64,000 nucleotides of DNA from Pelagerythrobacter sp041912895 (lineage in GTDB: Bacteria; Pseudomonadota; Alphaproteobacteria; Sphingomonadales; Sphingomonadaceae), in contig NZ_JAYSGI010000001.1 of NCBI RefSeq assembly GCF_041912895.1, positions 434,001-498,000 of the forward strand, in the 5' to 3' direction. Position 1 is the stretch's first letter; the number at the start of each line of letters is the position of its first letter. The notes below the pieces were generated by a model that saw only the letters and a program-made list of their open reading frames with translations, did not search any database and had not been told where the DNA came from. This document shows, piece after piece, positions 7,945-15,730 of the stretch. Made by a program: the position numbers and the translations under genes.

Positions 7945-9107
7945 AAAGACCCGCGTTCTTCCATGAAATGCGCGATTGCGACGGCCGCGCGTGTAGCGGC
8001 AGGTTCGGCCTCGGTCGAGAAGGTATCGGCGAACAGTGCCTGCTGGCGGGCGAGGTAATCGCCGTGGCTCGCGACGGCACTATCCAGCGCGGCGACGATA
8101 TCGCTCTCGCGCCCGGCCACCGGGCCGGTCTGCCAGTGCGCGTAGTCGGGATCGCCCTGCCAGTCCACGCCGTGGGCGTCGAGGTGCAGGCACGGGCGTG
8201 GGCGCAGGAGGAACTCGTAGATCTGGCTGCTCACGTCACCGCAGTAGATGTCGGCGAGATTGGTGTAGCTCATGTCGGTCGAGGCCGGGCTGCCGCGGTC
8301 GATCAGGATGTGCGGGCAGGCCTCGATCGCGGGGTCGACTTGCGGCACGCGCTCGATCGCGGGCGGGGCGATGGTCACGGTGAAGCGCCGCCGGAACAGC
8401 ATGACGTGGGGCGCGAAGATCACGTTGTAGCGGTCGCTCGCCGCCAGTTCCGCCAGCACGCGCGATCCCATCCGATACCAGCTCGACAGACGCGGGGAGG
8501 GGTGCGGGGTGTAGAGCACCGTGAGGCGGGAGGGATCGGGGAAGGGGTTGGCGATCCGGTTGTCGGCGAACAGGTCGAACTTGGGATAGCCGACGATGCG
8601 GACGCGATCGGGCGAAACCCCGGCTTCCGCCGTCAGCCGGCGCGCGATCTTGGGGCCGGAAACGAGCACGAGATCGAACTTCGCGCTTTCGCTGCCGAAG
8701 CCGATCGCACGGTCCCCCGCGCCGTGACGGGTGTGGACGATCTTGAGCCGGTCGAGCCCGTAGCGCGTCTTGAGCAGGAGCGAGGTCTTTTCCGACACCA
8801 CCAGCGCGTCGAACCCGCGGAAGAAATCGAGGTTATCGCGATAGAGCAGGATCTTGCGCGCCGGAACGAACCACTCCAGCGCGTCCGCTGCGAACCGCGA
8901 CACGCCGCTGCTGAGGTCGAGCCGGACGAGCGAGACCCGCTCCAGCACGTCCCCGGCGATCGCCCTGATCCGCTCCGCGATCGGTTCGGTGCCCGCGGCG
9001 AGCACGATCTCGTGCCCGCCGCCGCGCGCCAGCTCCAGCGCGATCGGCAGGCTGTGCGCGAGCTGGTGGAGCTGATCGTGGTTGAACAGGAAGCAGATGC
9101 GCGCCAT
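7941..9107 (-). CDS. CDP-glycerol glycerophosphotransferase-like protein
   Basis: A 388-residue GT-B protein that resembles the CDP-glycerol:polyglycerophosphate glycerophosphotransferase (TagB/TagF, Glyphos_transf) group. Diagnostic pieces are YPKFDLF, VLYTPHPSPRLSSWY at about the centre, FAPHVMLF, and the C-terminal TDMSYTNLADIY-GDVSSQIYEFL stretch, which matches the conserved serine-pair/glutamate motif of the family. The N-terminus starts with a Rossmann-like RICFLFNHDQLHQLAHSLP. It overlaps the downstream GT4 gene by the 4-bp ATGA and is divergent from the flippase gene. In Gram-positives the family builds teichoic acid; here the donor alcohol and acceptor are unknown, and a phospho-alcohol decoration of a surface glycan is an inference. 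Confidence 0.7.
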   Translation of the reverse strand: MARICFLFNHDQLHQLAHSLPIALELARGGGHEIVLAAGTEPIAERIRAIAGDVLERVSLVRLDLSSGVSRFAADALEWFVPARKILLYRDNLDFFRGFDALVVSEKTSLLLKTRYGLDRLKIVHTRHGAGDRAIGFGSESAKFDLVLVSGPKIARRLTAEAGVSPDRVRIVGYPKFDLFADNRIANPFPDPSRLTVLYTPHPSPRLSSWYRMGSRVLAELAASDRYNVIFAPHVMLFRRRFTVTIAPPAIERVPQVDPAIEACPHILIDRGSPASTDMSYTNLADIYCGDVSSQIYEFLLRPRPCLHLDAHGVDWQGDPDYAHWQTGPVAGRESDIVAALDSAVASHGDYLARQQALFADTFSTEAEPAATRAAVAIAHFMEERGSL

Positions 9108-9219
9108 CGGCCGGGTGCGCTAACGCAATCGGCGGCGGGGCGCCATCGGCGATTTCACGCTGCCCCGTGCCCGCCCGGCGAGCATTGACCCACCTGCCAA
9201 GCTCGTCCAGAGCGAGACG

Positions 9220-10545
9220 ATGCCGTCGCCCGCCCCAACTTCGCGCAATGGCTTGTCCACGATCCTCAAGAACCTGGCCTGGCTGCTCGGCGGCAAGGGC
9301 TTCGGCGCGGTGTGCAGCATCGTCTATCTCGCGGTGCTGTCGCGGTCGCTGGGGATCAAGGATTTCGGGCACTTTTCGCTGATCTTCGGCACCGGCCAGG
9401 CGCTGGTGGCGGTGGCGGGCTTCCAGACTTGGCAGACGATGGTGCGCTTCGGCGCGCAGGCCGTGCACGAGGACAACTGGCCCCGGTTCGGCCGGCTGGT
9501 GTGGTTCTGCGGCGTGATCGACGCGGGCGGGGCGCTGGTCGGCTGCCTGCTCGCCTACGTGATCTATTTCGGGTTCGCCGAGATGCTCGAACTGAACCAG
9601 ACCTACATCGCGATGGGCTTCGCCTTCAACTGCGCGCTGCTGCTGGCGCGCACCACCACGCCGATCGGCATCGTGCGTGTGCTCGGCCGGTTCGACGTGG
9701 CAACTTATGTCGAGGCGATCGTGCCGACCGGGCGGCTGCTGGCGGCCTTCGCGATCGTGCTGGTCGGGGCGAACGTCGGGCGCTTCCTGATCGCTTGGGC
9801 GGCGATCGAGATCCTGTCCGCCATCGTCTACTGGATCGCGGCCTGGCGGCTGGCACCACAGGCGATGCGGCGCGAGCATTTCGGCGGGATCGCACAAGCC
9901 GCACGCGAGAACCCGGGGGTACGACGGTTCTTCGGGATCACCTATGCGAGTTCGACGCTCGACGCGCTGTACAAGCAGGGCCCGCTGCTCGCGGTCGGCT
10001 ATTTCCTCGGCACCAGTTCGGCGGGCATCTACCGGTTGGCCGACCAGCTCGCGCAGGGCTTCGGCAAGCTGTCGCAGCTTGTCAGCCGGGCGATCTATCC
10101 CGAATTCGCGCATGCCCGCGTGGTCAGCGAGGTCGGCGATTTCGCGCGGCTCGTCCGGCAGGTGACGGTGATCGCGGGCATCGGCGGGGTCACGGTGACG
10201 CTGGCCGCGCTGGCGTTCGGCGACGACCTGCTGGCGCTGATCGGCGGCGAAGGCTTCGCGCGCGGCGGTGCGGTGCTGATCCCGCTGGCGATCGGCGCGG
10301 CGTTCGATCTGGCGAGCGCCTCGTACGAGCCGGTGCTCCATTCCACCGGGCACCCCTCGCGCCCGCTGATCGCGCGCAGCCTCGCCGCGGTGGTGCTGAT
10401 CGGCGGTATTTTCGCGTTCGAGGGTTACGGGCCGGTGGGGATCGGCTGGGCGGTCGCACTGGGCATGGCGTGCAGCTATCTCGCGATGAGTCTGGCGGTG
10501 TTCACCGTGCTGCGCCGCGAGCGCACGGTGCAGGCGGGCCGGTGA
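9220..10545 (+). CDS. Polysaccharide flippase / oligosaccharide transporter (Wzx-like)
   Basis: A 441-residue integral membrane protein with 12 to 14 hydrophobic segments, of the Wzx/RfbX group in the MOP superfamily, which flips undecaprenyl-linked glycans across the inner membrane. The N-terminus LAWLLGGKGFGAVCSIVYLA and SRSLGIKDFGHFSLIF, and the SSAGIYRLADQLAQGFGKLS loop near the middle, are typical of this family. It is divergent from the glycerophosphotransferase-like gene, with 112 bp between starts, and overlaps the nucleotidyltransferase gene by 4 bp (GTGA). The absence of a recognisable polymerase (Wzy) or initiating sugar-phosphate transferase here means that the rest of the pathway is elsewhere. 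Confidence 0.8.
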   Translation: MPSPAPTSRNGLSTILKNLAWLLGGKGFGAVCSIVYLAVLSRSLGIKDFGHFSLIFGTGQALVAVAGFQTWQTMVRFGAQAVHEDNWPRFGRLVWFCGVIDAGGALVGCLLAYVIYFGFAEMLELNQTYIAMGFAFNCALLLARTTTPIGIVRVLGRFDVATYVEAIVPTGRLLAAFAIVLVGANVGRFLIAWAAIEILSAIVYWIAAWRLAPQAMRREHFGGIAQAARENPGVRRFFGITYASSTLDALYKQGPLLAVGYFLGTSSAGIYRLADQLAQGFGKLSQLVSRAIYPEFAHARVVSEVGDFARLVRQVTVIAGIGGVTVTLAALAFGDDLLALIGGEGFARGGAVLIPLAIGAAFDLASASYEPVLHSTGHPSRPLIARSLAAVVLIGGIFAFEGYGPVGIGWAVALGMACSYLAMSLAVFTVLRRERTVQAGR

Positions 10546-11291
10546 ACGCGCTCGTCCTCGCTGGGACGCGACCCGGAGGCGATCCGTTCGCGTGGCAAGC
10601 GGGGGTCGCGCACAAGGCGCTGATCGAACTGGACGGTATCCCGATGCTGGCGCGCGTGGTGGCTGCTCTGCGCGAAAGCGGTGTGACACAGGTGGCCGTG
10701 AGCTGCGACGAAGGGCCGGTCGCTCACCTCGCGCGCGAACTCGATTGCCTGGTGATTCCGCCTGCCAAAGGGCCGAGCGGGAGCGTCGCCGCCGCGTTCG
10801 AGGCGCTTGGCGCGCCGCTGCTGGTGACCACCGCCGATCATGCGCTGCTGCGCGCGGAATGGGTGGAGGAACTGGTCCGCGCGACGCCTGCCGACAGCGA
10901 CGTTTCGCTGATGCTCGCGCGGCGCGAGACGATCGAGGCCGCGGTGCCCGGTTCGCAGCGGACATACCTGCGCTTCGCCGACGGACACTGGTCGGGCTGC
11001 AACCTGTTCTATCTCCGCACCCCGGCGGCGGCGCGCGCGCTGGCGCTGTGGCAGCAGGTGGAGGCCGACCGCAAGCGCCCGTGGCGGATCGTCGCCCGGT
11101 TGGGGCCGGGAATGCTGCTCGCCTATCTTGCCGGGCGGCTGACGCTCGCCGCGGGAATCGGCCGGCTCGCGGGGCGGATCGGCCTGCGAGCCACGGTGGT
11201 TCCGGCGAGCGACGGGCGCGCGGCGGTGGACGTGGACAAACCGTCCGATCTCGAAACGGTTCGCGAGCTGCTGCGGCGCGAACGCGGCTGA
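10542..11291 (+). CDS. MobA-like NTP transferase (sugar/alcohol-phosphate nucleotidyltransferase type)
   Basis: A 249-residue nucleotidyltransferase-fold protein starting with GTG that overlaps the flippase stop codon. The N-terminal loop is ALVLAGTRPGGDP followed by HKALIEL and GIPMLARVV, a variant of the LAGGxGxR signature. Metal-binding aspartates appear in TTADHALL and in the C-terminal AAVDVDKPSDLE. Such enzymes make NDP-sugars, CDP-alcohols or act in cofactor synthesis; the coupling to a flippase and the nearby CDP-glycerol-type transferase argue for an activated sugar or alcohol rather than for molybdopterin. The final substrate cannot be read from sequence. Confidence 0.75.
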   Translation: MNALVLAGTRPGGDPFAWQAGVAHKALIELDGIPMLARVVAALRESGVTQVAVSCDEGPVAHLARELDCLVIPPAKGPSGSVAAAFEALGAPLLVTTADHALLRAEWVEELVRATPADSDVSLMLARRETIEAAVPGSQRTYLRFADGHWSGCNLFYLRTPAAARALALWQQVEADRKRPWRIVARLGPGMLLAYLAGRLTLAAGIGRLAGRIGLRATVVPASDGRAAVDVDKPSDLETVRELLRRERG

Positions 11292-11298
11292 GGCGAAA

Positions 11299-11324
11299 CC
11301 CGCGCGGGAACGCTCCCGCGCGGG
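11299..11324. terminator. Bidirectional hairpin terminator between convergent genes
   Basis: A perfect 11-bp GC-rich stem (11299-11309 with 11314-11324) closes a 4-base loop in the 40-bp gap between the stop of the nucleotidyltransferase gene (+) and the stop of the RNase E gene (-). On the minus strand the stem is followed by a short T run (TTTCG); on the plus strand there is no T tract. It probably stops transcription from both sides, more efficiently for RNase E. Confidence 0.6.
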
Positions 11325-11331
11325 CTGGCCG

Positions 11332-14013
11332 TCATTCTCCGAACGTGCGCTGCCACCAGCCACGGCGCGGCGCGACGGACTTGCCTTCGTCGGCGTCGTT
11401 GGCCGGAGCCGACGGTGCGGCGGACGGCTCGGCCGCCTGCTCGCTCGCCGGAGCTGCCTCCGCAGCGGGCTCTTCCGCCTTCTTGCGGCGCGTGCGCTTG
11501 GGCTTGGCCGGAGCCGCTTCGGCCTCTGCCTCGGCAGGCGCTTCGGCGGCGGGTTCCTCGACCTTCTTCTTCCGAGTGCGGCGCTTGGGCTTTTCCTCGG
11601 CGGCGGGCTCGGCTTCGGCGGGCGCCGCAGCTTCCTCCGGAGCCGGCTCGTCAGCCTTCTTGCGCCGCGTGCGCCGCTTGGGCTTGGGCGCTTCCGCGGC
11701 AGTCTCGTCGGCGCCCTCGGGCCCGGCGACGACAGGCATGTCGGCTTCGACGTGCTCGGAGACCTGATCGAGAGCGTCAGCCCCGGACGTGTCGGTTTCG
11801 GAAGTTTCGCTATCGCGCGAGTCCTCGTCGCCAGCGGACCGCTCGTCGCGGTCGCGGCCGCCACGCCTACGACGCCCGCCGCGCCGGCGGCGCTTGCGGG
11901 GTTTGTCCTCGTCGTCGGCGCGTTCGGAGCGGGCGGATTCGTCCTCGTCGGAATCCTCCTCGTCGGTTTCGCTGTCGCCGTTATCGCTGCGCCCCTTGTT
12001 GCGCCCGCGTCCGCCGCGGCGGCGGCGGCGTTTCTTGCCGCGTCCCGCATCCTCGCCGTCGTCGTCGTCGCGATCCGCTTCGTCGTCGGCCTCGTCCACT
12101 TCGGGTTCGTCGTCGTACTCTTCGTCGTCGACGATCGGTTCGAACTTGGGCGCTTCGGTCGGGCGCGGGCCGGAACTGGAGACGCCCATCTTGGCGCCTT
12201 CGTCCTCACCCTCAGGCACGACCTCGACGGTCACGCCGTAGCGTTGCTCGATCTCAACCAGATCGTGACGTTTCGAGTTCAGCAGGTAGACCGCCGCCTC
12301 GGTGCTCGCCGCGAGCGTGATGATCGTGCCCTTGCCCTTGGCCGCCTCGTCCTCGATCAGGCGCAGCGCCGACAGGCCCGCGCTCGACGCGGTGCGCACC
12401 AAGCCGGTGCCGTCGCAGTGCGGACAGTCGCGGGTGGTGGCTTCGAGCACGCCGGTGCGCAGGCGCTGGCGGCTCATCTCCATCAGGCCGAAGCCGGAAA
12501 TGCGGCCGACCTGGATGCGCGCGCGATCGTTCTTGAGCGCGTCCTTCATCGCGCGCTCGACCTTACGGATGTTGGAGTTGTACTCCATATCGATGAAGTC
12601 GATCACGACCAGTCCGGCCATGTCGCGCAGGCGCAGTTGGCGAGCGATTTCCTTTGCCGCCTCGAGATTGGTCGCGAGCGCGGTCTGCTCGATCCCGTGT
12701 TCCTTGGTCGAGCGGCCCGAGTTGATGTCGATCGACACGAGCGCCTCGGTCGGGTTGATGACCAGGTAGCCGCCCGACTTGAGCTGGACGACCGGGTCGT
12801 ACATCGCGCGGAGTTGGTCTTCCGCGCCGTAGCGCTGGAACAGCGGTACGGGATCGGAATAAGCCTTCACCCGGCGCGCGTGGCTCGGCATCAGCAGCTT
12901 CATGAACGCCTTGGCCGAGCGGTAGCCTTCCTCGCCCTCGACCACGACTTCCTCGATCTCGCGGTTGTAGACGTCGCGGATCGCGCGCTTGATGAGCTCG
13001 CTGTCCGAATGGATCAGCGCGGGGGCGGAGGAGGCGAGGGTGTTCTCGCGGATCTCGTCCCACAAGCGCGCAAGATAGTCGAAATCGCGCTTGATCTCGG
13101 TCTTGTTGCGCTGGAGCCCGGCGGTACGGACGATGAGGCCCATCGAGCGGGGCAGCTTGAGATCGCCGACGATCGACTTCAGGCGCTTGCGGTCGCTCGC
13201 GCTCGAAATCTTGCGGCTGATGCCGCCGCCGTGGCTGCTGTTCGGCATGAGCACGGTGTAGCGCCCGGCAAGGCTGAGGTAGCTGGTCAGCGCGGCGCCC
13301 TTGTTGCCGCGCTCTTCCTTCACGACCTGCACCAGCAGCACCTGGCGGCGCTGGATCACGTCCTGAATCTTGTAGCGGCGGCGCAGCGCCTGACGGCGGG
13401 CGCGGACCTCGTCGACTTCCTTCGTGCGCTCGCGGCCCTTGCCCTGACGGCGGCCCTTGCCGCGGCGTCCGCGGCGCGCATCGTCGCCGTCTTCGCGCTC
13501 GCTGCTGTTGTTCTCGTCGTCGCCGTCGTCGTCGTCGCCGCCGGCGAGCTGGCCTTCCTCGAAGGTGGAGACCTTATCTTTCTCCGAGGTATCGATTTCC
13601 TCGACCCCGTCCTCGGCGAATTCCTCGACCAGCGATTCGCCGGTTTCGTCATCGGCATCGTATTCGTCGCCGGGCAGTTCGCCGCGCTCTTCCTCTTCGG
13701 CGCGCAGGCGCGCCTCTTCCTCGGCGGCCTCGGCCTCCTCGGCGAGGAGCTGCTCGCGGTCTTCCTTGGGGATCTGGTAGTAGTCGGGATGGATTTCGCT
13801 GAAAGCGAGGAAGCCGTGCCGGTTGCCGCCGAAATCGACGAACGCGGCCTGGAGGCTCGGCTCTACCCTGGTGACTTTGGCGAGATAGATATTGCCCTTG
13901 ATCTGCTTGTGTTCGGCAGATTCGAAGTCAAATTCCTCAATTCGGTTGCCCTTGAGCACCGCCACCCGCGTTTCTTCCGGGTGGCGCGCGTCGATTAGCA
14001 TGCGCGTTGCCAT
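11332..14013 (-). CDS. rne: Ribonuclease E
   Basis: An 893-residue RNase E/G-family endonuclease, the core of the RNA degradosome and of rRNA/tRNA processing. The S1 domain begins near residue 37 (IKGNIYLAKVTRVEPSLQAAFVDFG) and is interrupted at about 84-215 by a very acidic then basic insert. The catalytic DNase I-like domain has VVIDFIDMEYN and NDRARIQVGRISGFGLMEMS, carrying the two metal-binding aspartates, and the Zn-link is CPHC. The C-terminal 300 residues are low-complexity: alternating Asp/Glu-rich and Arg/Lys-rich tracts and Ala-Glu-Pro repeats with KPKRRTRKKK blocks, then the end WWQRTFGE. The start at 14013 matches the conserved N-terminus. A long upstream leader could be autoregulatory, as in E. 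coli, but that is not shown here. Confidence 0.95.
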   Translation of the reverse strand: MATRMLIDARHPEETRVAVLKGNRIEEFDFESAEHKQIKGNIYLAKVTRVEPSLQAAFVDFGGNRHGFLAFSEIHPDYYQIPKEDREQLLAEEAEAAEEEARLRAEEEERGELPGDEYDADDETGESLVEEFAEDGVEEIDTSEKDKVSTFEEGQLAGGDDDDGDDENNSSEREDGDDARRGRRGKGRRQGKGRERTKEVDEVRARRQALRRRYKIQDVIQRRQVLLVQVVKEERGNKGAALTSYLSLAGRYTVLMPNSSHGGGISRKISSASDRKRLKSIVGDLKLPRSMGLIVRTAGLQRNKTEIKRDFDYLARLWDEIRENTLASSAPALIHSDSELIKRAIRDVYNREIEEVVVEGEEGYRSAKAFMKLLMPSHARRVKAYSDPVPLFQRYGAEDQLRAMYDPVVQLKSGGYLVINPTEALVSIDINSGRSTKEHGIEQTALATNLEAAKEIARQLRLRDMAGLVVIDFIDMEYNSNIRKVERAMKDALKNDRARIQVGRISGFGLMEMSRQRLRTGVLEATTRDCPHCDGTGLVRTASSAGLSALRLIEDEAAKGKGTIITLAASTEAAVYLLNSKRHDLVEIEQRYGVTVEVVPEGEDEGAKMGVSSSGPRPTEAPKFEPIVDDEEYDDEPEVDEADDEADRDDDDGEDAGRGKKRRRRRGGRGRNKGRSDNGDSETDEEDSDEDESARSERADDEDKPRKRRRRGGRRRRGGRDRDERSAGDEDSRDSETSETDTSGADALDQVSEHVEADMPVVAGPEGADETAAEAPKPKRRTRRKKADEPAPEEAAAPAEAEPAAEEKPKRRTRKKKVEEPAAEAPAEAEAEAAPAKPKRTRRKKAEEPAAEAAPASEQAAEPSAAPSAPANDADEGKSVAPRRGWWQRTFGE

Positions 14014-14410
14014 TCAAATTTCTCCATGCGCGTCCGGGCGGGCTGGCGCCTGCCGGTATGATGCGCGCAAATGTGTGGGAGCCGGAGGCCGCGTCGCGGC
14101 CGTCGGCGTTGTCGAACCGGACGGAGCGGGAATGTCCGCCGCGCCGGAATGATGTGTCTGCAAGCATGCGAGTGCGCCTTGGTCGCGCCGCCCGGCCGGC
14201 CCATGACGCGACGCGTGCCGGGGGCAGCGTCGTCAGGGTCGGGGAGAGGCTTCTCATGTCTTGCATCAACCTGCGTAAAACGAAGCCGGAAAGGGATTTC
14301 CGGGCGTGCCGCCCGTTTCCCGCAAGCCCCAAAGGATCGGGGGCCGAGGGCATGGAGGCGGGCCGGATTCCGGCTCTCGTTCGCTAGCACCGCGGGCAAG
14401 GTTGGGCAAC

Positions 14411-14426
14411 CATGTTGCGCAACATG
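14411..14426. repeat. Perfect 16-bp palindrome
   Basis: CATGTTGCGCAACATG reads identically on both strands. It sits 15 bp before the left arm of the long palindromic element. It could be an operator for a dimeric regulator or part of the same element; the sequence alone does not decide. Confidence 0.6.
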
Positions 14427-14440
14427 GCCGCAACGCCTCA

Positions 14441-14623
14441 GGGTCGAAACTCGATCAGGACGAGGTCGAGACAAAAGCCGCCCGCCGCGCAGCGGTTGCC
14501 CATGAAAGCCCGCCGAGCGGCGTCGCTTGCTTGCGCCTGGCGCCGCCAGGCGACTGCGCTGCGCTCCTTGTCGGCAGGCTTTCATGGGCAATCTCGATCC
14601 TCGACCTGATCGAGTTTCGACCC
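14441..14623. repeat. 183-bp palindromic element
   Basis: The outer arms are an exact 19-bp inverted repeat (14441-14459 and 14605-14623). Pairing continues with minor mismatches, then a second exact 15-bp inverted repeat (14496-14510 and 14578-14592), and the centre is a 9-bp perfect stem with one-base loop (14534-14552). The whole region could fold as one long cruciform or RNA hairpin. It ends 15 bp before the amidase start codon. There is no internal gene. It looks like a dispersed palindromic or MITE-like repeat; copy number in the genome is unknown. Confidence 0.75.
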
Positions 14624-14638
14624 TAACACCGCCGCGCA

Positions 14639-15508
14639 ATGTCCATGCGCTTTCGCATCTGGCTGATTTTCCTCGCTCCGCTGGCGTTGCTCGGCGGGCT
14701 CTATGCGTTCGGCCTGACGCTGCCGGTGCCGCACCTGGGGCGTGACTACGTGGTGCGCGTGTTGCTGCCGCCCGCTGGCGATCCGGTAGACCTGCCCAAG
14801 ATCCACGGCCCGCAGAGCCGCGCGCGCCCGCTGGTGGTGATCGATCCGGGGCACGGCGGGCGCGATCCCGGTGCCAGCGTGGAGGGGTTCCGCGAAAAGG
14901 ATATCGCGCTGGCGCTGGCGCTCGCATTGCGCGACCGGCTGGTCGAGGAAGGGGGCATCCGCGTGGCGCTGACGCGCGAGGACGACAGGTTCCTCGTGCT
15001 GGGCGAGCGGCCGGAGATCGCCCGGCGGATGGGCGCCGACCTGTTCGTTTCGATCCACGCCGATTCCGCCGGGTCAGAAACCGAGGCCAGCGGAGCGAGC
15101 ATCTACACTCTCTCGGCGCAAGCCTCGAGCGAAGCGGCGGCGCGCTTCGCCGCGCGCGAAAACGAGGCCGACCGGGTCAACGGGGTCGCGATCGACGGGC
15201 AGAGCGAAGCGGTCAGCGCGATCCTTGTCGAGTTGTCCCAGCGCCGCGTGCAGGAGCAGTCGGCCGAGTTCGCCGGGCTGATCGTGCGCGAGGGCGAGGG
15301 CACGCTGGTATTCCATCCGCAGACCCGCCGCTCGGCCGCGTTGGCGGTGTTGCGCGCGCCCGACGTGCCCGCGGTGCTTTACGAATCGGGGTTCATCACC
15401 AATCCCGAGGATGCTGCCCGCCTGACCACGCCCGAAGGCCGCGCCCGCTTCGCCGAGGTCATGGCACGCGCGATCCGCATCTACTTCGCGAGGGCGGCGG
15501 GTGCTTGA
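14639..15508 (+). CDS. N-acetylmuramoyl-L-alanine amidase (AmiC-type)
   Basis: A 289-residue zinc amidase (Amidase_3) that cleaves the amide bond between N-acetylmuramic acid and the stem peptide, acting in the periplasm in cell separation. An N-terminal hydrophobic segment (about residues 6-27) serves as signal or membrane anchor. The zinc ligands are the histidine of DPGHGG, the glutamate of GFREKDI and the histidine of SIHAD; the catalytic glutamate is in YESGFITN. The start is uncertain: no strong ribosome-binding site precedes 14639 or the alternative ATG at 14645, because the palindromic element ends 15 bp upstream. The next gene is PBP1A, a partner in wall metabolism. Confidence 0.85.
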   Translation: MSMRFRIWLIFLAPLALLGGLYAFGLTLPVPHLGRDYVVRVLLPPAGDPVDLPKIHGPQSRARPLVVIDPGHGGRDPGASVEGFREKDIALALALALRDRLVEEGGIRVALTREDDRFLVLGERPEIARRMGADLFVSIHADSAGSETEASGASIYTLSAQASSEAAARFAARENEADRVNGVAIDGQSEAVSAILVELSQRRVQEQSAEFAGLIVREGEGTLVFHPQTRRSAALAVLRAPDVPAVLYESGFITNPEDAARLTTPEGRARFAEVMARAIRIYFARAAGA

Positions 15509-15548
15509 GCCCTACGGGCGGTGCCGGCGTTCGTGCCCCAGCAGCTTA

Positions 15549-15621
15549 TGTCATTCCCGCGAACGCGGGAATCCATGGAGGAGCGGCTGCACTATGGATC
15601 CCCGCCTTCGCGGGGATGACA
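15549..15621. repeat. REP-like palindromic repeat
   Basis: A 73-bp inverted repeat made of two GC-rich hairpins: one around CCCGCGAACGCGGG and one around CCCCGCCTTCGCGGGG, bounded by TGTCAT and ATGACA. Read in one frame it gives the PRLRGDD-type peptide often mis-annotated in sphingomonad genomes, where this repeat is dispersed in many intergenic regions (established pattern). It lies in the 222-bp gap between the amidase and PBP1A genes and could act as a terminator or mRNA-stability element. Confidence 0.7.
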
Positions 15622-15730
15622 TTTGTGCCGGACTGACATTTGGCGAAGATGACATTGCAGGGCAGCGCGGCCACCCGATCGCAATCGTTGTGGCGCTGCA
15701 CGGAAAGCGCGTGCTAGGGACGCGCCGACC

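Larger units (their letters stand above)
14014..14638. other. 625-bp non-coding region between divergent rne and amidase
   Basis: No convincing gene lies here: the open frames have no start-site or family signal. It must contain the promoter and leader of rne (-) and the promoter of the amidase gene (+). Visible structure: a hairpin at 14286-14303 (7-bp perfect stem, GGGA loop), a second small stem at 14301-14315, a perfect 16-bp palindrome at 14411-14426, and the long palindromic element at 14441-14623. I cannot assign a promoter with confidence. Confidence 0.6.

Noticed and set aside
14014..14440. Small genes in the rne upstream region
   Set aside because: Several open frames are present on both strands, but they have no ribosome-binding site, overlap each other, and mirror the palindromes.
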